From Phenylobacterium sp. (lineage in GTDB: Bacteria > Pseudomonadota > Alphaproteobacteria > Caulobacterales > Caulobacteraceae), in contig NZ_JAEUMN010000078.1 in the NCBI RefSeq assembly GCF_016793225.1, forward strand, positions 1-64,000: 64,000 bases of DNA. Direction: 5' to 3'. Numbering within the stretch: the stretch's first letter is position 1; the number at the start of each line of letters is the position of its first letter. This document shows positions 43,320 to 53,204 of this stretch, in pieces. The notes beneath the pieces were generated by a model that ran no database searches, was not told where the DNA came from, and saw nothing but the letters and a program-made list of their open reading frames with translations. The position numbers were made by a program, and so were the translations under genes.

Positions 43320-43982
43320 ATGTCCCGCAAGCTTGCATTCCTCGTCACCCTCGCGACGGCCGCCGGGGGTGCGGCGCGCGCCGAGACCAACTGGATCGCC
43401 GCGCCGACCGCCCAGCAGATGGCCGCGGTCTTCCCCGAGAAGGCCAGGGCGGCGGGCGTCGGCGGCGGGGTCGAACTGGTCTGCACGTCCAACCGCTCGG
43501 GCGAGATGACGGACTGCGACGTGCTGGGCGAGACCCCGAGGGGCTACGGCTTCGGCGCCGCGGCGCGGAAGCTCGCGCACGGGATGCGCGCCGAGGGCCT
43601 GCGCAAGGACACCGAAGTGCGCGTCTCGATGTCCTTCCCGGCCGAGCTGGCGAGGGCCACGAGCCACAACGTGAAGACGCCTCGGTGGACCGCCCTGCCG
43701 AGCGTCGAGGACATGCAGGCGGCCGCGCCGAAAGGCGACGCCGGCGGCCCCAACAACATCCGCGTCACGCTCGTCTGCGAGGTGCAGGCCGGCGGCGTGC
43801 TGACGGGCTGCGTCGTGGACCGCGAGGAGCCCGCGGGACAGGGGTTCGGCCCGGCGATCCTGGCGCTCGCGCCGAAGTTCCGCGTGGCGCTGATGAGCGC
43901 GGAGGGAATGCCGACCGTGGGCGGCAAGGTCCGGGTGCCGGTGCGTTTCGACCTCAAGCCGGTGCAGCAGGCGACCAACTAG
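43320..43982 (+). CDS. Exported protein with two TonB C-terminal-like domains
   Basis: This 220-residue protein has a Sec signal (cleaved near ARAET, about 22), then two similar ~85-residue units. Each opens with NWIAAPTAQQMAAVFP or RWTALPSVEDMQAAAP and contains VxLVCxxxxxGxxTxC and G-GFGPAxxxLA motifs, like the C-terminal domain of TonB-type proteins. No membrane anchor or proline-rich arm is present, so it is not a complete TonB. Each unit has a Cys pair that could form disulfides. The role is unknown. Confidence 0.78.
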   Translation: MSRKLAFLVTLATAAGGAARAETNWIAAPTAQQMAAVFPEKARAAGVGGGVELVCTSNRSGEMTDCDVLGETPRGYGFGAAARKLAHGMRAEGLRKDTEVRVSMSFPAELARATSHNVKTPRWTALPSVEDMQAAAPKGDAGGPNNIRVTLVCEVQAGGVLTGCVVDREEPAGQGFGPAILALAPKFRVALMSAEGMPTVGGKVRVPVRFDLKPVQQATN

Positions 43983-43997
43983 ACCCGCGGGGCGCGG

Positions 43998-44765
43998 TCA
44001 GCGGCCCCGCCACCAGCGGAGACCGGCGCGCTCCGCGGCCTGCAGGAGGGCATAGAGCGCGACGCCCATGGCCCCCAGGACGACGAGGGCGGCGAACATC
44101 TTGGCCGTCTGCAGGCGGTTGCCGGCGTCCAGGATCCGCCAGGCGAGGCCCTGGACCTTGCCCGAGCCGGAAACGAACTCGGCGACCACGGCCCCCACGA
44201 TCGCAAGGCCGGCCGCCACCTTGTGGCCTTCCAGCAGGAACGGCACGGCCGAGGGGAGCCGCAGGCGAAGCAGCTTCTGCAGCCGGCCGGCGTCGTAGAG
44301 GTCGAACAGGCGCACGAGGTCGGGGTCGGCAGAGCGCAGGCCGGTGACGGCGCCCGAGTAGACGGGGAAGAACGCCACGATGCTGGCCAGCCCGATCAGC
44401 GCCCGCTCGGGATGGTCCACGCCGGCCCAGATGTTGACGATCGGGGCGATGGCGATGACCGGCGTCACCTGCAGGACCACCGCGATGGGCTGGACGGTGC
44501 GCTCCAGGACCCCGCTGACCACGACGGCCAGGGCGAGGATCTGGGCGACGACCGAGGCGATGACCAGGGCGACCAGCGCCTTGGAGAGGGTGTACCAGGC
44601 CGCGGCGGCGAGGCTGGGCAGATCCGTGACGAGGCTGTCGGCGATCGCGCTGGGCGGCGGCAGGAAATAGACGGGGATGTCCCGCAGACGACAGGCGGCC
44701 TCCCAGACGGCCAGCAGCACCGCGATCAGCAGCCAGGGCGCCAGCAGGTTCACGGCGCGGTTCAT
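43998..44765 (-). CDS. ABC transporter permease (BPD type)
   Basis: This 255-residue inner-membrane permease has about six membrane segments and the EAA loop (LRLRLPSAVPFLLEGHKVAAGLAIVGAVVAEF) near residues 165-200. It belongs to the nitrate/sulfonate/taurine or pyrimidine-precursor permease class. It is the last gene of a minus-strand trio: substrate-binding protein, ATPase, permease. Start overlaps the ATPase stop by four bases. Confidence 0.92.
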   Translation of the reverse strand: MNRAVNLLAPWLLIAVLLAVWEAACRLRDIPVYFLPPPSAIADSLVTDLPSLAAAAWYTLSKALVALVIASVVAQILALAVVVSGVLERTVQPIAVVLQVTPVIAIAPIVNIWAGVDHPERALIGLASIVAFFPVYSGAVTGLRSADPDLVRLFDLYDAGRLQKLLRLRLPSAVPFLLEGHKVAAGLAIVGAVVAEFVSGSGKVQGLAWRILDAGNRLQTAKMFAALVVLGAMGVALYALLQAAERAGLRWWRGR

Positions 44766-45499
44766 CCGGTGCTCCCCTCCGCCAGCGCGGCCGAAACCGT
44801 CTCGACGGTGGCGCGGAACGCCGCCCCGGTGCGGAAGCCCGGCGGTCGGGGCAGGGGTCCCTCCACCTCGACGTCCGCGGCGATGCGGCCGGGGCCGCGG
44901 GTCAGCACCACCACGCGGGAGGCCATGTAGACGGCCTCTTCCACGTTGTGGGTGACGAACACGATGGCGGGCCGGGTGGCCGCCCAGAGGGCCAGGACGT
45001 CGTCGGCCAGCGTGCGCCGCGTGATCTCGTCGAGCGCGGCGAAGGGCTCGTCGAGCAGCAGCAGCCTGGGCGCGGTGACGAGCGCGCGTGCGAGGCTGAC
45101 GCGCATCGCCATGCCTCCGGAGAGCTGGACCGGCCGTGCGGCCTCCGCGCCGGCCAGCCCGACGCGGCCGAGGGCCTCGTCGGCGCGCGCGCAGGCCTCG
45201 TCGCGGCGGACGCCGGCCAGCTCGAGCGGCAGAGCGACGTTGGCGCGCGCCGACAGCCAGGGGGCGAGGGTGGGCGCCTGGAACACGACCGCGGTTTCGC
45301 CCCGGCCGGCGGCGCGGACGACCTGTCCGCGCGTGGGCGCCTCCAGCCCGGCGAGCAGCCGCAGCGCCGTGGACTTGCCGCAGCCGGACGGGCCCACGAT
45401 CGCCACAGTCTCGCCCGCGCCGACGGCCAGATCGAGCGGTCCGAGCGCTCGCCCCCGGTCGTAGTCGACCTCGACAGCGGTGAGGGCGACGACACTCAT
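44762..45499 (-). CDS. ABC transporter ATP-binding protein
   Basis: This 245-residue ATPase has Walker A GPSGCGKST (about 37-45), signature LSGGMAMRVSLARAL, Walker B LLLLDEPFAALD and switch His in FVTHNVEEAVYM. It powers the NMT1/THI5-type importer. Sequence resembles SsuB/TauB/ThiZ. The ATG at 45499 follows GGGGGAGAGG; longer frame rejected. Confidence 0.93.
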   Translation of the reverse strand: MSVVALTAVEVDYDRGRALGPLDLAVGAGETVAIVGPSGCGKSTALRLLAGLEAPTRGQVVRAAGRGETAVVFQAPTLAPWLSARANVALPLELAGVRRDEACARADEALGRVGLAGAEAARPVQLSGGMAMRVSLARALVTAPRLLLLDEPFAALDEITRRTLADDVLALWAATRPAIVFVTHNVEEAVYMASRVVVLTRGPGRIAADVEVEGPLPRPPGFRTGAAFRATVETVSAALAEGSTG

Positions 45500-45632
45500 C
45501 CTCTCCCCCCGCGGGGTATCGGGTCGCTCCCGGCGCCATGGGATCGGCCGAGCCACCCTCGCCCGGCCCTCTCCCTCTCGCCGCGCCCGCGGCGCGCGGG
45601 GCAGAGGAGACCGCGACCTCGCCTTGCGACAC

Positions 45633-46628
45633 TCACTTCGGGACGAACTGCAGGGTGTAGGCGCGCTTGTAGTCCAGGGTCCCGGGATACACGCCCTGGG
45701 CCGAGGCGACGTCGAAGAAGGCCTTCCAGCGGGCGTCGCTCATGGCCCCGACGGGCGCGCCCTCGTCCCCGTCGACGATCCTGTAGCTCTTCAGCTTCTC
45801 GCGGGCCTGGTCGAGGACGTCCTGGGTCATTTCCGGATTGTCCTTGCGGATCAGCGCATCGGCGGCGGACGGATCGCCGCCGAGGTAATCGCGCCAGCCC
45901 TTGGCCGAGGCCTCGACGAAGGCCTGCACCGCCTTGGGGTTCTTCGCGATCAGACTGTCGGGCGCGAGGACCATCGTCGCGTAGCCGGGGTAGCCCTCGT
46001 CGGCGAGCAGGAAGACCTTGGGCTTCAGGCCGGCCTGCTTCTCGATCGTGTAGGGCTCGGAGGTCACATAGCCCTGCTGCGCGGAGCGCTTGTCGGCCAG
46101 GAACGGCGCGGCGTTGAACGTGTACTTGCGCACCTGGTCGTCGGAGAAGCCGTACTTCGCCTTCAGCCAGACCCAGAAGGCCGTGATGGAGGCGTCCGAA
46201 AGGAGGATCGGGCGGCCCTTCAGGTCCGCGATCTTCTCCACGCCGGTGTCCGGGTGGGCGATCAGGACCTGGGGATCCTTCTGCATGAAGGCGGCGACGG
46301 CCTTCACCGGCACGCCCTCCTGGGCGAGGTTCATGACGATGAAGCTGTTGGAGCCCATGCCGAGGTCGACGGCGCCGGCGGCGAGCAGCTGAGGCACGTT
46401 CACGCCCGGCCCGCCCTGCACGATCTGCACATTGAGACCTCGCCGGGCGTACTCGCCGGAGGCCAACGCCTGGTAGAAGCCGCCGTGCTCGGCCTGGGCG
46501 CGCCAGTCGGTGGCGAACCGGATTGTGACCGGCGCTCCGGCGGCGGGCGCGGCCTCGTCCTTCTTCGCGGGCGAACAGGCGGCGATCAGGGCGGCGGCCG
46601 CCAGGACCAGGCTACGCAACGCTTTCAT
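45633..46628 (-). CDS. ABC substrate-binding lipoprotein, NMT1/THI5-like
   Basis: This 331-residue periplasmic binding protein has a lipoprotein signal (lipobox IAAC, Cys18). The mature part opens IRFATDWRAQAEHGGFYQALA and has GLNVQIVQGGPGVNVPQLLAAGAVDLGMG, characteristic of NMT1/THI5-type solute binders. Substrates in the family include thiamine precursors, riboflavin, nitrate and sulfonates. No TPP or FMN riboswitch is visible upstream, so the ligand remains open. First gene of the importer operon. Confidence 0.92.
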   Translation of the reverse strand: MKALRSLVLAAAALIAACSPAKKDEAAPAAGAPVTIRFATDWRAQAEHGGFYQALASGEYARRGLNVQIVQGGPGVNVPQLLAAGAVDLGMGSNSFIVMNLAQEGVPVKAVAAFMQKDPQVLIAHPDTGVEKIADLKGRPILLSDASITAFWVWLKAKYGFSDDQVRKYTFNAAPFLADKRSAQQGYVTSEPYTIEKQAGLKPKVFLLADEGYPGYATMVLAPDSLIAKNPKAVQAFVEASAKGWRDYLGGDPSAADALIRKDNPEMTQDVLDQAREKLKSYRIVDGDEGAPVGAMSDARWKAFFDVASAQGVYPGTLDYKRAYTLQFVPK

Positions 46629-47119
46629 GAAGTCCCCTCGACTGACCGTCGAAAGGGTAGGGCGCTGCGGCGGAGGTTCCAAGGGGCGAGTGCCGGCCCC
46701 GCATAGCAAGAGGGCGGCGCTTCGGTCGCCCGGAGCGTCGCCCTCTCATACAGATCCGTTGGGGGATCTGCGCCTCAGGCCAACCGCCAGTTCGGTTGCG
46801 GGTCGCCCCGCGGTTTTCCCTGGCCGCCGGCGCCAGACCTTCCGGTTCCGGTTCCGGGTCGCCCCGGTTCCTTGTCCCTTCGACCTGCCGCTCCGCCCGC
46901 TTGCTCGGGGTCCTGCTGTCGCCAGCTCTTCCCTCCGCCGCGCCGCAGTTCCTGTCGGCAAGAGGACGGTGCGCCCGATCCCGGGCGCCCGCAAGCGGGC
47001 GTCGTCACCGATGTGTCGCCGCACTGTCGGAAACCGGTGACTAACCGGTGGACAACCGTTCGACGACCCGCGGTTTCCGCAGCGAAATCAGTCGCTCCGG
47101 GTCGTCCACAGGAAAGCGC
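46629..47119. other. Structured gap without an assured gene
   Basis: The 491 bases between the importer and uup contain no convincing gene. Two hairpins lie next to each other: CAGATCC-N6-GGATCTG (46751-46770) and a 12-base stem with one wobble (46710-46745). Nearby, a strongly strand-biased stretch (46793-46884) has an imperfect direct repeat containing GGGTCGCCCC. A basic 92-residue minus-strand frame (46746-47024) has an RNRNRK stretch and stops one base before the second hairpin. It could be a gene, a structured RNA or chance; the basic frame has no clear ribosome site. Confidence 0.45.
46710..46745 (-). terminator. Strong hairpin, candidate terminator or RNA stem
   Basis: GAGGGCGGCGCT (46710-46721) pairs with AGCGTCGCCCTC (46734-46745) with one wobble, giving 12 pairs and a 12-base loop. 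Read on the minus strand the stem is followed by TTGCTAT, a weak T-rich tail. It may terminate a minus-strand transcript coming from the gap or from uup. Confidence 0.45.
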
Positions 47120-48919
<1,800 letters not shown>

Positions 48920-49046
48920 GGGGGGCGGGAGATAGCGGGGCCGGGCCAGGGAGGCCACCCCAAAGCGCGCGAAGGCCCGGCGCGCGTGGCCGAAGGCGCG
49001 AAGTTCGCGCTTCTGTTGCCGGCGCGTGCGGCCTAAACCCCTGCGG

Positions 49047-49511
49047 ATGGCCGGCGAACCCTTCTGGCGGCGCAAGACGCTCGAACAGATGACGGTCGCG
49101 GAGTGGGAGAGCCTCTGCGACGGCTGCGGTCTCTGCTGCCTCGTGCGCTTCGAGGACGAGGAGACGGGCGAGGTCATCCCAACGCGCGTGCACTGCAAGC
49201 TCTTCGACGCGCAGATCTGCCGCTGCTCCGACTACGCCCACCGCCACAGGACGGTGCCCGACTGCATCAAGCTGACGCCGCACAACATCGAGGCGCTGGA
49301 GTGGATGCCGAAGAGCTGCGCCTACCGTCGGCTGCACGAGGGGCGCGACCTCGCCGACTGGCATCCGCTGATCTCGGGCGATCCCGAGAGCGTGCACCGC
49401 GCCGGCATCTCGGTGCGCGGGCAGACCGTCAACGAGACCGCGCTGGCGGACCCGGAGGACGCGCTGGACTTCGCCGCCTGGGACCTCGTGGTGGAGCGGG
49501 GCGACGAATAG
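49047..49511 (+). CDS. YcgN/UPF0260 family cysteine-cluster protein
   Basis: This 154-residue protein has the family cysteine pattern CDGCGLCC (about 31-38), HCKLFDAQICRCSDY, PDC and SCAYRRL, which could bind zinc or an iron-sulfur cluster. The E. coli homologue is YcgN. No enzymatic role is established. The start at 49047 follows the family; an upstream GTG adds seven residues. It is divergent from uup. Confidence 0.93.
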   Translation: MAGEPFWRRKTLEQMTVAEWESLCDGCGLCCLVRFEDEETGEVIPTRVHCKLFDAQICRCSDYAHRHRTVPDCIKLTPHNIEALEWMPKSCAYRRLHEGRDLADWHPLISGDPESVHRAGISVRGQTVNETALADPEDALDFAAWDLVVERGDE

Positions 49512-49614
49512 CCCTGTGGCAAATCCGCCACAGTCACCCTTGCGGGCTGGAACCCACAGCCCAATCTAGTACTCACACCGTGAGCGTGGACTTTCAGCAG
49601 GGATTCTGACGAGC

Positions 49615-50559
49615 TTGGCGCGCGACCCCTATCAGGAACTGGGCGTGGCCCGCACCGCGAGTGCGGACGAGATCCGCAAGGCGTTCCGCAAGCTCGCCAA
49701 GGAAAACCACCCCGACCAGAACCCCGGCAACAAGGCGGCCGAGGAGCGGTTCAAGAAGGTCTCGGCGGCCTTCGACATCGTGGGCGATCCCGAAAAGCGC
49801 AAGAAGTTTGACCGCGGCGAGATCGACGCCGACGGCCGCGAGGTCCACATGGGCGGCTTCGGCGCGGGCGGCCCGTGGGGCGGCGGCCAGCCCGGCGGCG
49901 GGTTCGGCGGCCGGCAGGGCGGCTTCCGGACCGAGACGTTCGAGGGCGCCGACCTCGGCGACATCCTGGGCGAGATGTTCGGCGGCGCCCGCCAGGGTCG
50001 GCCCGGGGGCATGGGCGGCGGCTTCGGCGGCTTCTCCCAGCGCGGCGCCGACACCCGCGCCCGGCTGGAGATCGACCTTGTGGACGCCATCCGTGGTGGC
50101 AAGCAGCGCATCGCGTTCTCGGACGGACGCACCATCGACGTCACCATCCCCAAGGGCGCCCAGGACGGCCAGACGCTGCGGCTGAAGGGCCAGGGCCAGC
50201 CGGGGCGCAGCGGGCCCGGCGACGCCTTCATCGAGATCGCCATCGCGCCCCATCCGATCTACCGGCGCGAGGGGGACGTGCTCGTCATGGACCTGCCCGT
50301 GACCGTCTACGACGCCGTGCTCGGCGGCAAGGTCGAGGCGCCCACGCCGGACGGGCCGGTGAACATCTCGGTGCCGAAGGGCTCCAACACCGGGGCCCGC
50401 CTGCGCCTGAAGGGGAAAGGCCTGTCCGACTCGAAGGGCCAGCGCGGCGACCTCTTCGCGCGCCTCGTGGTCATGCTGCCCGAGACCCCGGATCCCGCGC
50501 TGGAGAAGGCCGCCGAGGAGATCCAGGCCAAGCGGCCCTATTCGCCCCGCCGGCGCTGA
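49615..50559 (+). CDS. DnaJ-type co-chaperone (CbpA-like)
   Basis: This 314-residue Hsp40 starts at TTG. It has a J domain (about 1-65) with the catalytic HPD in KENHPDQNPG, a Gly/Phe-rich region (about 82-140), and two C-terminal beta-domains (IDLVDAIRGG and ISVPKGSNTGARLRLKGKG). There is no zinc-finger Cys domain, so it is a class B member like CbpA. It stimulates DnaK. No dnaK or grpE is nearby. Confidence 0.94.
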   Translation: MARDPYQELGVARTASADEIRKAFRKLAKENHPDQNPGNKAAEERFKKVSAAFDIVGDPEKRKKFDRGEIDADGREVHMGGFGAGGPWGGGQPGGGFGGRQGGFRTETFEGADLGDILGEMFGGARQGRPGGMGGGFGGFSQRGADTRARLEIDLVDAIRGGKQRIAFSDGRTIDVTIPKGAQDGQTLRLKGQGQPGRSGPGDAFIEIAIAPHPIYRREGDVLVMDLPVTVYDAVLGGKVEAPTPDGPVNISVPKGSNTGARLRLKGKGLSDSKGQRGDLFARLVVMLPETPDPALEKAAEEIQAKRPYSPRRR

Positions 50560-50677
50560 AGCGTCGGGCGGGCCTATCTCGGGACGCGGCAGCGCCTCGA
50601 CGGCTAGGCTTCCACCTAACAGGGGGTTAGAGGTGCGTTCAGGCCGGGTTCAGTCCGGCTCCCGTAACAGGGGTCGC

Positions 50678-50995
50678 ATGAAACGCCTCTTCGCCCTTGC
50701 CCTCCTGGGCGCGGTCACGACGACGGTCCCGTCCGTCGCCCTCGGGCAGGACTACGGCCGGCCCGTGCTGGGGGCCGAGGACCAGGGCCGCGAGGCCCGC
50801 GGGCGCCAAGCGCCGCTTTCGCGCGTTCTGGCCATGCTGAGCGCCCGCTATCCGGGCCGTCACCTGAACACCACCCGGGGCGAGGCGGGCGGGCGAGCCG
50901 CCTACTTCGTCCAGTGGCAGATGGAGAGCGGTCGGGTGGTGGTTTTCGTCGTGGACGCCGAGTCCGGGCAGGTCATCGCCCGGCAGGGCGGGTAG
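50678..50995 (+). CDS. PepSY-like small exported protein
   Basis: This 105-residue protein has a Sec signal (cleaved near ALGQD, about 23) and a mature domain with LSRVLAMLSARYPGRHLNTTRGE, YFVQWQMESGRVVVFVVDAESGQVIARQ, the PepSY fold. It lies 39 bases before a PhoP/PhoQ-type system. Small periplasmic PepSY proteins in this position may restrain the kinase, as suggested for FeuN beside FeuPQ in Sinorhizobium; for this gene that is inference. Confidence 0.82.
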   Translation: MKRLFALALLGAVTTTVPSVALGQDYGRPVLGAEDQGREARGRQAPLSRVLAMLSARYPGRHLNTTRGEAGGRAAYFVQWQMESGRVVVFVVDAESGQVIARQGG

Positions 50996-51034
50996 GGACC
51001 GGGGCTCAAAAACCCAGAGGAGAGGGACGCCGAC

Positions 51035-51727
51035 GTGCGCATCCTGCTTGTTGAAGACGATCCGGACCTGTCGCGGCAGCTGAAGCTGGCGCTGGCCGAC
51101 GCCGGCTATGCGGTGGATCACGCGCCGGACGGCGAGGAGGCCCAGTTCCTGGGCGAGACCGAGCCCTACGACGCCGTCATCCTCGACCTTGGCCTGCCCA
51201 AGGTGGACGGGGTGTCGGTCCTCGAGCGCTGGCGGCGGGACAACATGACCACGCCGGTGCTGATCCTGACCGCGCGGGGCGCCTGGAGCGAGAAGGTGGC
51301 GGGCTTCGACGCCGGCGCAGACGACTACCTGACCAAGCCGTTCCATACCGAGGAACTGCTGGCGCGGCTGCGCGCGCTGCTGCGGCGCTCGGCCGGCCAC
51401 GCCACGCCGAACCTCTCGTGCGGCGGCCTGCGGCTGGATCCCCGCGCCGCGCGCGCCAGCGTGAACGGCGAGCCGCTGCGCCTGACGTCGCTGGAGTACC
51501 GGCTGCTGCACTACCTGATGATGCACCAGGGCCGCGTGATCAGCCGCACCGAGCTGGTCGAGCACCTGTACGACCAGGACTTCGACCGCGACTCCAACAC
51601 CATCGAGGTGTTCATCGGGCGGGTCCGCAAGAAGATCGGCGCCGACCGCATCGAGACGGTCCGCGGGCTGGGCTATCGCCTGATCTGCCCGGCCGACGAG
51701 GTCGACGCGGAGACCGCGAGAACGTGA
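51035..51727 (+). CDS. Response regulator, OmpR/PhoP family
   Basis: This 230-residue regulator starts at GTG. The receiver has Asp51 as phospho-acceptor and Lys in LTKPF (about 101). A winged-helix DNA-binding domain (about 125-222) ends RTVRGLGYRL-like (ETVRGLGYRLI). It is coupled to the kinase (GTGA overlap). Resembles PhoP and FeuP, the magnesium/osmotic or envelope-stress type. Confidence 0.95.
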   Translation: MRILLVEDDPDLSRQLKLALADAGYAVDHAPDGEEAQFLGETEPYDAVILDLGLPKVDGVSVLERWRRDNMTTPVLILTARGAWSEKVAGFDAGADDYLTKPFHTEELLARLRALLRRSAGHATPNLSCGGLRLDPRAARASVNGEPLRLTSLEYRLLHYLMMHQGRVISRTELVEHLYDQDFDRDSNTIEVFIGRVRKKIGADRIETVRGLGYRLICPADEVDAETART

Positions 51728-53127
51728 CCGCCGCCGGGGGCGTGATGGCGCGCCTCGGGCGCCCGTCCCTCGCACGCCGGCTGGTGATCCTGGCCGTCGG
51801 CTGGAGCTTCGCCGCCCTGGTGATCTCGGCCGTCGTGCTGGCGCTGCTCTTCCAGCAGGCGGCCCTGCGCCGCTTCGACGCCCAGCTCTCGGACCTGATC
51901 GACAACCTGATCTCGGGCTCGACGGTCGAGGGCGGCGAGGTGCTGGCGCCGGCGCTGACGGACCTGCGGGCGCTGCGGGCCTATTCAGGACGGTACTGGG
52001 CGATCACCGAGCCCAAGCCCGGCGGCGGGGTGCGGACGCTGGTGCCTTCGCGGTCGCTCTGGGACTCCGAGCTCACCGTGCCGTCGGACCTGCCCGCGCG
52101 CCTGAGGGCCCAGCCTTCGAAGCCCATCGCGTTCGACGGCCCGGGGCCGCAGCCGGGCGAACGGCTGCGCCTGGTGGCGCGCTGGACGACCATCCCGGGA
52201 CGCGAGACGCCGCTCATCTTCGTGGCGGCCGAGAACCGGCTGCCCATCGACCGCGAGGTGCGCAACTTCCTCACGGCCACGGCCATCTTCTTCGCCCTGC
52301 TCTCGGGCGGCCTGATCGTGGCGGTGTTCGTGCAGGTCCGGGTGGGGCTGGAGCCGCTGTTCCGGCTGCGCAGCGAGGTCGCCGAGGTGCGCCGGGGCAA
52401 GGCCGAGCGGCTGCAGGGCGCCTATCCCACCGAGCTGGCGCCGCTGACCGACGAGCTGAACGCCCTGGTGGCGCACAACCAGGAGACCGTGGAGCGCCAG
52501 CGGACCCACGTGGGCAATCTGGCGCACGCGCTGAAGACGCCGATCTCGGTGATGATCACCGAGGCGAGCCAGCGCCCCGGGGCGCTCGCCGATGTGGTGA
52601 CGCGGCAGGCCGACGTGATGCGCCAGCAGGTGGACCACCATCTTCGCCGCGCCCGCGCCGCCGCCCGCAGCCAGGGGCAGGGCGAGCGGACCCCCGTGGC
52701 CGAGGTGCTGGACGAGCTCTCGCGCACCCTGGAGAAGATCTTCCGGTCCAAGGGCGTGGAGATCGACTGGGACGCGCCGGACGACCTCTGCTTCCTGGGC
52801 GAGCGGCAGGACTTCATGGAGATCGCCGGCAACGCCATGGAGAACGCCGGCAAGTTCGGCCGCCGCCGCGTGCGGGTGCGCGCCGAGGCCGCCGGTCCGG
52901 AGCGCATGCGCCTCACGGTGGAGGACGACGGGCCCGGCCTCACGCCCGAACAGCGCGAGGCGATGGTCCAGCGCGGCGCGCGCCTGGACGAGAACGCCCC
53001 GGGGTCCGGCCTCGGCCTTTCCATCATCGACGAGCTGGCGAGGGCGTACCGGGGCGAGCTCATGCTGGGGGAATCGCGCCTGGGCGGCCTGCTGGTGAGC
53101 GTCGACCTCCCGCGGGCGGAAGCGTGA
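51724..53127 (+). CDS. Sensor histidine kinase, PhoQ/FeuQ-like
   Basis: This 467-residue membrane kinase has two membrane segments (about 20-43 and 183-204) bracketing a periplasmic domain, a HAMP-like linker and a HisKA-type helix with His268 in GNLAHALKTPISVM, the PhoQ-style motif. The HATPase domain ends GSGLGLSIIDELA. GTG 51724 overlaps the regulator stop; an ATG seven codons on is an alternative. Phosphorylates the preceding regulator. Confidence 0.93.
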   Translation: MTAAGGVMARLGRPSLARRLVILAVGWSFAALVISAVVLALLFQQAALRRFDAQLSDLIDNLISGSTVEGGEVLAPALTDLRALRAYSGRYWAITEPKPGGGVRTLVPSRSLWDSELTVPSDLPARLRAQPSKPIAFDGPGPQPGERLRLVARWTTIPGRETPLIFVAAENRLPIDREVRNFLTATAIFFALLSGGLIVAVFVQVRVGLEPLFRLRSEVAEVRRGKAERLQGAYPTELAPLTDELNALVAHNQETVERQRTHVGNLAHALKTPISVMITEASQRPGALADVVTRQADVMRQQVDHHLRRARAAARSQGQGERTPVAEVLDELSRTLEKIFRSKGVEIDWDAPDDLCFLGERQDFMEIAGNAMENAGKFGRRRVRVRAEAAGPERMRLTVEDDGPGLTPEQREAMVQRGARLDENAPGSGLGLSIIDELARAYRGELMLGESRLGGLLVSVDLPRAEA

Positions 53128-53204
53128 AAATCCTGTTTTCGTAAAGCCTTAACTGAGGTCGGGCCAGTCTCGCGGCAAGACGCTTCCGTCGGAGGCCGTT
53201 GACG

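Noticed and set aside
46629-46720. TPP or FMN riboswitch before the NMT1/THI5 importer
   Set aside because: None of the conserved TPP core sequences (CTGAGA, GATCTGGATAATGCC-like) or RFN elements is present on the minus strand upstream of the ATG.
46746-47024. Basic 92-residue minus-strand frame as an annotated gene
   Set aside because: No ribosome site is evident, the frame begins at a GTG, and an equally long frame overlaps it; kept only as part of the structured gap.
46710-47119. RNase P RNA, SRP RNA or tmRNA in the gap
   Set aside because: The conserved core sequences of these RNAs are absent on both strands.
53145-53160. CtrA site before the unknown helical gene
   Set aside because: Only one TTAAC half is present; the upstream half is TTCG rather than TTAA.
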